Positions 58,636 to 64,000 of a stretch of DNA of 64,000 nt are shown here, piece by piece. The stretch's first letter is position 1. Every line of letters begins with the position of its first letter. Origin of the DNA: Parafrankia irregularis (GTDB taxonomy: Bacteria > Actinomycetota > Actinomycetes > Frankiales > Frankiaceae); the NCBI RefSeq assembly GCF_001536285.1, contig NZ_FAOZ01000008.1, forward strand, positions 332,253 through 396,252. Reading direction: 5' to 3'. The notes beneath the pieces were generated by a model. That model was given only the letters and a program-made list of their open reading frames with translations. It searched no databases and was not told the DNA's origin. Both the position numbers and the translations under genes were made by a program.

Positions 58636-59447
58636 CTCGGCTCCCGCTTCTCGGCGAACGCCCTCGCGCCTTCCTTCCCGTCCTCGCTGGTGAAGACGAC
58701 TTTCACGGCCTGGTTGCTGATCCGCCAGACCTCACGCTCCCAGTCGGAGCCGGCGGAGCCGGTGGCGTGCATGACGCGCTTGCTCTCCTGCACCGCCAGC
58801 GGGGCGTTCGCCGCCACCGCCCGGGCGAGCTCGAGGGCGAGCTCCAGGGCCGTGCCGGCGGGTGCGACCCGGTTGACGAGGCCCAGCTCGTAGGCCCGGG
58901 CGGCGGAGATCGGCTCGCCGGTCAGGACCGCCTCCAGCGCGATCCTCATCGGGATCTGGCGCTGCAGCCGGATCACCCCGCCCGCGGCGGCGAACAGCCC
59001 GCGCTTCACCTCGGGCAGCCCCAGCGCCGCGGTCTCGTCGATGACGGCGAGGTCGCAGGCCAGCATGATCTCCGTGCCGCCGCCGAGCGCGAAGCCGTTG
59101 ACGGCGGCGATCGTCGGCTTGCCGACCCAGTGCTGGGCGATCCCGGCGAAGCCCCGTTCGGGGTGCTCGACGTCGTCGACCCGGTTGCCGGCGGCCAGCT
59201 CCCTGAGGTCGGCACCCGCGCAGAAGGCACGGCCCGCGCCGGTGATCACGATCGCGCGGACCTCGGGGTCGGACTGCGCCTGCTCGAGCGCGGCCCCCGC
59301 ATCCACCGACAGCCGCGCGTTCACCGCGTTGAGCGCCCGCGGGCGGTTCAGGGTGACGACACCGACGTGGCCGTCGTGACGTGTGAACAGCGCCGCGGGC
59401 TCCTCGCCGCCGGCGTCGGTCACCAGGGAGGACGGATTCGTGGTCAT
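58620..59447 (-). CDS. Enoyl-CoA hydratase/isomerase family protein
   Basis: This 275-residue crotonase has VVTLNRPRALNAVNARLSVD, the cap RAFCAGADLRELAAG, the oxyanion-hole GFALGGGTEIMLACDLAVID, and LGLPEVKRGLFAAAGGVIRL with the Glu of PEVKRG. The C terminus ends EGARAFAEKREPRWTGR, a typical crotonase end. It would hydrate an enoyl-CoA. It overlaps the double CoA-transferase by 16 bp and lies 73 bp after the thiolase-like gene, in the leftward operon that begins with the aldehyde dehydrogenase. Confidence 0.9.
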   Translation of the reverse strand: MTTNPSSLVTDAGGEEPAALFTRHDGHVGVVTLNRPRALNAVNARLSVDAGAALEQAQSDPEVRAIVITGAGRAFCAGADLRELAAGNRVDDVEHPERGFAGIAQHWVGKPTIAAVNGFALGGGTEIMLACDLAVIDETAALGLPEVKRGLFAAAGGVIRLQRQIPMRIALEAVLTGEPISAARAYELGLVNRVAPAGTALELALELARAVAANAPLAVQESKRVMHATGSAGSDWEREVWRISNQAVKVVFTSEDGKEGARAFAEKREPRWTGR

Positions 59448-59520
59448 TGTGTTCAGTCCCCTTCGGTTCTCGGCCGCCCGCCCGCTGGCGCGGCGGACGA
59501 GAACGGTCTCGATGCGACGA

Positions 59521-60705
59521 TCACCGGCCGGCGAGCGTTCGCTGCGACCCGAGCAGGGTCGCGCTCACCAGCGGTGCCATCGGCCCTCCCAGCAGCAGTG
59601 AGAGATCCGCGCCCGGCACCTGGTTGACCGACGTCCCGCGGATCTGCCGGACGGCCTCCAGGACCAGCCCGATCCCGTGGACGAACCCCTCGGCGATGTT
59701 GCCGCCGGCGGTGTTGATCGGCAGCCGGCCGTGCGGGGCGGTGAGGTTCTCGACGGTCATGAACCGCCCGGCCTCCGGCCCCGGCGGGCACAGCCCCAGA
59801 TCGATCAGCGCGGCGACCGCCGGCCCGCTGAAGTTCTCGTACACCTGGACGACGTCGACCTCGCCGGCCTTCACCCCGGCCCCGTCCCACAGCCGCCGCA
59901 CCAGCTCGGGGTGGAACCCGGCGCTGGTGTAGCTCGTCTCGTTCTCCGCGGACTCGCTCCAGCCGCGAGTCGCGCCCTGCACCCCGGACAGGATGAACGC
60001 CGGCCGCTCGACGAGCTCACGCGCCCGCCGCGCCGACGTGACGACCACCGCGGCCGCCGCGTCGTTCTCCCGGGAGCAGTCGTAGAGCCGCAGCGGCTCG
60101 GAGATCCACCGCGCGTCGGCGTAGACCTCCGGGTCTAGTGGACGTCCGTGGGCGACCGCCGCCGGGTTGTTCTGCGCGTGCGCGTAGTCAGCCTGTACCA
60201 GGGCCTCCAGCGCCGAGCGTGGCACCCCGTCGACCTCCAGCAGACGCTGCGTCCGCAGCGCGCAGATCTGCGCCGGGGTGAGCAGGCCGTGGCTGTGCAG
60301 CAGCGGCGGGAAGTGCCCACGGCCGTAGCTGCCGCGCCCGTCGTCGACCTCGGTGATCCCGCGGTAGACGACGACATGCTCGGCCTGGCCGCAGGCCACC
60401 GCCGCGGCGGCGGCGTTCACCGCGGCCGCGACCCCGCCGCCACCGCCGCCCCACACCATGGTCGACCAGCGGATCTCGCGCACCCCCAGCGCCGAGCCGA
60501 CCGCGATGCCCTCGTTGGCGTCGTTCGCGTACGACACGAACCCGTCGAGTGAACGGGGGTCGAGCCCCGCGTCCGCGCACGCCGCCAGCACGGCCTCCAG
60601 GGTCAGCCTCAGCGCCGAGGCGGGCGCCGTCCCCCGCTTGCGGTACGGGGTGGTGCCGATCCCCACCACGGCCGCGGCCCCGTACAGCGAACCGCTCGTC
60701 GTCAT
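59521..60705 (-). CDS. Thiolase-superfamily protein without the usual nucleophile (second Ltp2-like candidate)
   Basis: This 394-residue protein has AAVVGIGTTPYRKRGTAPAS, DAGLDPRSLDGFVSYANDAN, then MVWGGGGGGVAAAVNAAAAA where thiolases carry their Cys. The C-terminal active-site region reads NTAGGNIAEGFVHGIGLVLE, followed by VRQIRGTSVNQVPGADLSLL. The lack of Cys and the FVHG pattern resemble Ltp2-type aldolases. It overlaps the DUF35 protein by four bases; GGAGG precedes the ATG at 60705. It is distant from the thiolase-like protein at 49540, so the window has two such pairs. The reaction is inferred. Confidence 0.8.
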   Translation of the reverse strand: MTTSGSLYGAAAVVGIGTTPYRKRGTAPASALRLTLEAVLAACADAGLDPRSLDGFVSYANDANEGIAVGSALGVREIRWSTMVWGGGGGGVAAAVNAAAAAVACGQAEHVVVYRGITEVDDGRGSYGRGHFPPLLHSHGLLTPAQICALRTQRLLEVDGVPRSALEALVQADYAHAQNNPAAVAHGRPLDPEVYADARWISEPLRLYDCSRENDAAAAVVVTSARRARELVERPAFILSGVQGATRGWSESAENETSYTSAGFHPELVRRLWDGAGVKAGEVDVVQVYENFSGPAVAALIDLGLCPPGPEAGRFMTVENLTAPHGRLPINTAGGNIAEGFVHGIGLVLEAVRQIRGTSVNQVPGADLSLLLGGPMAPLVSATLLGSQRTLAGR

Positions 60706-61439
60706 GAGATCCTCCAGCGCAACAGCGGAACCGCGGCCGGCGAGGCCGGCGGGTCGAAGTCGCCCCTGACCGGCAGGCCGATGCGGATGTCGGCGCCGTC
60801 GGCGTCGCGCAGCACGCCGAGCACCCGACGCCCGCCCGCGGCCGGCAGTTCCACGAGCACCACGACGTACGGCAGGTGGCCGCGCACCTCGGGGGCGAAC
60901 GGCTGCCAGGTCCTGGTCCAGGAGAAGATCCGGCCTTCCGGCGCCACGACCGGCCAGTCCAGGTCGAACCCGTGGCAGGCCGGGCAGATCGGCCGCGGCG
61001 CCCAGATCCACTCGCCGCACCCCCCGCAGCGTTGGATCCGCAGCTCGCCCTCGCGTGCCGCCGCCCAGTGCGGTGCGTCCAGCCCGTCGAGCTCAACCGG
61101 CGCCAGCACCGGCGGCGTGTCGGGCACGTTGCGGACGTCCGAGACCCGCCAGCCCTGCGGCAGGCGGATCCAGCGCGACCGCAGCACGATCCGCTCACCG
61201 TCGACGCCGCTGTAACGGATGTGCGCGGTCATCAGCCCGCCGTCGCCCGGCGCGATGCTCAGCACCTCCGAACCTGACATCCGGTCGGGCAGCGCGGCGG
61301 AGGCGACGAGCTGGCCGATCCGGTCGGGCCGGAAGTCGGCGAGCGTCGCCCGCTGGTCGCCCGCGGCGACGACCTGGCCGTGCCGCTCCACCACCGGCGG
61401 CAGATCCGCCGGGACGCCCGGGGCGATGTCAGCGCCCAT
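60702..61439 (-). CDS. NTF2-like domain fused to DUF35 OB-fold protein
   Basis: This 245-residue protein has two parts. Residues about 20-105 (ATLADFRPDRIGQLVASAAL, GGLMTAHIRYSGVDGERIVL, RWIRLPQGWRVSDVRNVP) look like an NTF2/SnoaL-type alpha-beta cone. Residues about 120-240 are DUF35: zinc ribbon IQRCGGCGEWIWAPRPICPA-C with two Cys pairs, then FSWTRTWQPFAPEVRGHLPY. It is the probable partner of the following thiolase-like protein. In ChsH2, a hot-dog domain is fused to DUF35; here the fused domain differs. ATG 61439 is chosen for AAGGAG upstream. Confidence 0.8.
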   Translation of the reverse strand: MGADIAPGVPADLPPVVERHGQVVAAGDQRATLADFRPDRIGQLVASAALPDRMSGSEVLSIAPGDGGLMTAHIRYSGVDGERIVLRSRWIRLPQGWRVSDVRNVPDTPPVLAPVELDGLDAPHWAAAREGELRIQRCGGCGEWIWAPRPICPACHGFDLDWPVVAPEGRIFSWTRTWQPFAPEVRGHLPYVVVLVELPAAGGRRVLGVLRDADGADIRIGLPVRGDFDPPASPAAVPLLRWRIS

Positions 61440-61511
61440 ACCTGGCTCCTTCGTCGTCATTTCCGTTCCGGCACCCGCGCCGCTCCGTCCTGGCACCCGC
61501 GCCGGGACTGG

Positions 61512-62966
61512 TCAGGAGAACAGCGGCTCCATGCCCGGGGTGAGATTGACCGTCTTGAGCTCGTAGTAGGACGCCACCGCCTCGGCACCGGTGTCGCGGC
61601 CGACGCCCGAGCACTTCACCCCGCCGAACGGCGCCTCGGTGTTGTAGGTGAAGGAGTTGACGCTGAACGTGCCGGTCCGCACCCGGCGGGCGACGTCCGC
61701 GGCGCGCTGCGGGTCCGCGGTGAAGACCGCGCCGTGCAGGCCGTAGTCGGAGTCGTTGGCGATCGTGACCGCCTCGTCGACGGTGTCGTAGGCCAGCACG
61801 GTGACCACCGGGCCGAAGATCTCCTCACGGGCGATCCGCATCGCGTTGGTCGCGTCCGTGAACACGGTCGGCTGCACGTAGCAGCCCTTCTCCAGGCCCT
61901 CGGGAACCCCGCCGCCGGTGGCCACGGTGGCACCCTCGGACCGCCCGATCCCGATGTATCCGAGCACCCGCTCCTGATGCCGTCGCGACACCAGCGGGCC
62001 CATCGTGGTGGACGGGTCGAACGGGTCCCCGACCACGAACGACTCCGCGGTCGCCACCAGCGCGCCGACGACCTCGTCGAACCGGGTGCGCGGCACCAGC
62101 ACCCGGCTGAAGGCCGCGCACACCTGGCCGGTGTTGAAGAACGAGCCGACCGCGAGCCCCGCCATCGTCGTCGGGATGTCGGCGTCGTCAAGCACGATCG
62201 CCGCGGACTTGCCCCCGAGCTCCAGCTGGAGGCGCTTGAAGCTCGCACCGCCCTCCCGGCCGATCTCCCGGCCGGCCGCGGTCGACCCGGTGAAGCTGAC
62301 CTTGTCGACCTCCGGGTGCGTGACGAGCGCCCGCCCGGTGTCGGCACCACCGGTGATGTAGTTGAACACCCCGGGCGGCAGCCCCGCACCGGTCAGTGCC
62401 TCAGCGATGTGGAAGCCGTCCAGCGGGGTCTCCGGCGCCGGCTTGTACACGACGCTGCAACCTGCCACCAGCGCCGGGATGATCTTCCCGATCGCCATGT
62501 TGAACGGGCCGTTCCACGGAGCGATCGCCGCGACCACACCCACCGGCTCGCGCACCACGGCCGCCGGGCCGTACATCGTCTGCCGGACCTCGCTCAGCGG
62601 GTTCTTCCGCGCTACGTCGAGGAAGAACCGCCCGGCGCCGAGAGCCGCCGGGATCTGCATGCCCGCGATCGTCGTCGGCAGCCCCATCTCCGAGGTGACC
62701 AGCCCGCCGATCTCCCCGAGCCGCGGTTCCAGCGCGGCGAGGGCCGCCTCGAGGACGTCGGCCCGCTCCTCGGGCGACCGATCCCGCCAGCTGCCCCGGG
62801 TGAACGACTGCCGCGCCGCCAGCACCGCGGCGTCGACGTCCTGCGTGCCCGCGTCGGGAACCTCGCCGATCACCTCCTCGGTGGACGGCGACACCACCGA
62901 AATGCGGGCGGACGAGGCCGGCGTGCGCCACTCACCATCGATCAGAAGCTGGTCCCCAGTGGTCAT
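61512..62966 (-). CDS. Aldehyde dehydrogenase (NAD(P)-dependent)
   Basis: This 484-residue ALDH has LLIDGEWRTPASSARISVVS, AAIAPWNGPFNMAIGKIIPA, VVYKPAPETPLDGF, FTGSTAAGREIGREGG, the catalytic Glu in LQLELGGKSA, the catalytic Cys in NTGQVCAAFSRVL, and EEIFGPVVTVLAY. It oxidises an aldehyde. The ATG at 62966 is favoured by AAGGG about 10 bases before it; an ATG three codons upstream at 62975 is the alternative. It is the first gene of the leftward operon (ALDH, DUF35, thiolase-like, hydratase, CoA-transferase) and lies behind operator site 6. Confidence 0.92.
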   Translation of the reverse strand: MTTGDQLLIDGEWRTPASSARISVVSPSTEEVIGEVPDAGTQDVDAAVLAARQSFTRGSWRDRSPEERADVLEAALAALEPRLGEIGGLVTSEMGLPTTIAGMQIPAALGAGRFFLDVARKNPLSEVRQTMYGPAAVVREPVGVVAAIAPWNGPFNMAIGKIIPALVAGCSVVYKPAPETPLDGFHIAEALTGAGLPPGVFNYITGGADTGRALVTHPEVDKVSFTGSTAAGREIGREGGASFKRLQLELGGKSAAIVLDDADIPTTMAGLAVGSFFNTGQVCAAFSRVLVPRTRFDEVVGALVATAESFVVGDPFDPSTTMGPLVSRRHQERVLGYIGIGRSEGATVATGGGVPEGLEKGCYVQPTVFTDATNAMRIAREEIFGPVVTVLAYDTVDEAVTIANDSDYGLHGAVFTADPQRAADVARRVRTGTFSVNSFTYNTEAPFGGVKCSGVGRDTGAEAVASYYELKTVNLTPGMEPLFS

Positions 62967-63150
62967 CTGTGTCATCCCTTCGGCTCGCCGTACGTCACGG
63001 CCCACCGCACCGAGCGCCGGCCGGTCGAGTCGTGTCGAGGCCGCGGCAGGCCGTCCGGGACGTCGCACCTTCACCACCCGTTCCGCTCGTTCGCCGGACG
63101 GACGGAGGTGGCGCAGACCTGGAACCTCGCCGCAGTGATCATCCACAGAT

Positions 63151-63172
63151 GAGCCTAATGCCTTTAGGTAAC
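63151..63172. promoter_or_regulatory. TetR-type operator, site 6 (leftward operon)
   Basis: AGCCTAATGCCTTTAGGTA (63152-63170) matches the other sites and lies 185 bp upstream of the aldehyde dehydrogenase start. Downstream of it, to 63593, no gene is seen. Confidence 0.65.
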
Positions 63173-63430
63173 CGTGTCCATAGCTGTGCTCACGAGCGGC
63201 AGTCGGCCGCGGATCAGACCGGTCGCGCGCCGTCGGAACCCGTGATCAGCACCCGCGACCAGCGCACGCCGCCGGCGATGGGCACGCGGCCGTCGTCGCC
63301 GAGACCACACGACGCGCCGGCATCCTGTTGCCGCAGGGTGGGAATCTGATGATCGTTGTTGCCGGGGAGTGGGCCGCGAGATCCAGGGCGATGCCAGATC
63401 CGCCGATGCCGCCGCTTCCGAGCAAGACAT

Positions 63431-63463
63431 GAAGATTGCGGCTGTTGCAGCAACCGAAATCCG
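63431..63463. repeat. Copy of the dispersed hairpin repeat near the rRNA operon
   Basis: GAAGATTGCGGCTGTTGCAG continues CAACCGAAATCCGC and folds imperfectly, with CAACCGAAATCC matching GACCGAAATCC of the 51252-51305 hairpin. It lies in the 470-bp space between the operator at 63151 and the rRNA terminator, where no gene is seen. Confidence 0.5.
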
Positions 63464-63593
63464 CAGTATTTGCGGATCACCAAGTGGCGCACTGTCCCAT
63501 ATGCACCTATTGGGATGATTTGCCGGGCCGCCAGGCGCCGCGGTGGATCGCCGTGTACCGGGTGAGTGGGTCCTGCGGCAGAACGCAGAAATG

Positions 63594-63639
63594 CCGATGG
63601 GGTTGCCCCCAGCCACAAGGCCAGAAACAACCCCATCGG
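63594..63639 (-). terminator. Terminator hairpin after 5S rRNA
   Basis: CCGATGGGGTTG and CAACCCCATCGG (63594-63605 and 63628-63639) are perfect 12-bp complements just downstream of the 5S 3' end. The loop contains GGCCTTGTGGCTGG on the minus strand. Confidence 0.8.
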
Positions 63640-63646
63640 AAAGAAG

Positions 63647-63764
63647 TCCGGCGGCGTCCTACTCTCCCACGCGGTCCCCCACGCAGTACCATCGGCGCTG
63701 AAGGGCTTAGCTACCGGGTTCGGAATGGAACCGGGCGTTTCCCCTTCGCCAAAGCCACCGAAAC
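63647..63764 (-). rRNA. 5S ribosomal RNA
   Basis: On the minus strand the sequence runs from GTTTCGGTGGCTTTGGCGAA through ACCCGGTAGCTAAGCCC and CGATGGTACTGCGTGGGGGA to a CCGCCGGAC 3' end. This is the typical actinobacterial 5S rRNA with self-complementary ends (GTTTCGGTGG or similar with CCGCCGGAC is partial). About 118 bases; ends are accurate to a few bases. The spacer to 23S is about 75 bp and shows no tRNA. Confidence 0.93.
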
Positions 63765-63838
63765 ACCATCAGACCCGACCCTCCGGTCGCAGCCCGAGAA
63801 CCGCACAGTGGACGCAAAACAGCAGAATCATAAAGTAG

Positions 63839-64000
<162 letters not shown>

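Noticed and set aside
63765..63838. tRNA gene between 5S and 23S
   Set aside because: The 74-base spacer cannot be folded by eye into a cloverleaf and has no T-loop GTTCGA sequence.

Overview
The window comes from a high-GC actinobacterium. Gene content suggests a Frankia-like soil or symbiotic genus, but this is inferred from style only: GTG/TTG starts, 4-base ATGA overlaps, many TetR regulators, F420/LLM oxidoreductases, acyl-CoA dehydrogenases, and DUF222-HNH genes. It ends inside an rRNA operon on the minus strand (5S, then the 3' end of 23S).

Region 1 (1-15.8 kb) is catabolic. Its core (448-9596) closely matches the mycobacterial KstR2 regulon that breaks down the last two steroid rings (HIP pathway): acyl-CoA dehydrogenases, ipdA-ipdB, two SDRs, an LLM oxidoreductase, a MaoC-like hydratase, then echA20-ipdC-kstR2. 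Further beta-oxidation genes follow (SDR, acyl-CoA dehydrogenase, enoyl-CoA hydratase, DapB-like reductase, SDR), with a TetR regulator and a small Lsr2-like protein.

Region 2 (about 16.25-25.68 kb) is an integrated mobile element of about 9.4 kb that splits a DUF222/HNH endonuclease gene. Joining the flanks at a shared CTGGCT restores an uninterrupted 490-residue reading frame. Joining the element ends gives an attP with near-perfect 13-bp inverted arms centred on that core. The element carries a large serine integrase, an excisionase-like HTH protein, several short unknown genes, an XRE-TPR regulator, a pterin dehydratase, several clusters of short inverted or direct repeats, and one clearly foreign AT-rich gene resembling the DUF6119/TIGR04141 family.

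Region 3 (27-33.9 kb) holds a sulfonate/sulfone pair (sfnB-ssuD), a thioesterase-like protein, a nitroreductase, a short Cys-containing protein, and a TetR-LLM divergent pair.

Region 4 (34-63.2 kb) is a large catabolic island: P450-SDR, Rieske oxygenase-GNAT-acyl-CoA ligase-acyl-CoA dehydrogenase, a branched-chain-type ABC importer with fused permeases, two paralogous TetR regulators, two aldehyde dehydrogenases, a ferredoxin-type reductase, enoyl-CoA hydratases, a racemase, a double CaiB-type CoA-transferase, and two thiolase/DUF35 pairs. A 19-22 bp palindromic site (consensus AACCTA-N7-TAGGTT) precedes at least six of these transcription units, so the island is probably one TetR-controlled regulon for import and degradation of an isoprenoid- or steroid-like acid; the substrate is not identified. 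Dispersed palindromes and hairpin repeats decorate the intergenic spaces.
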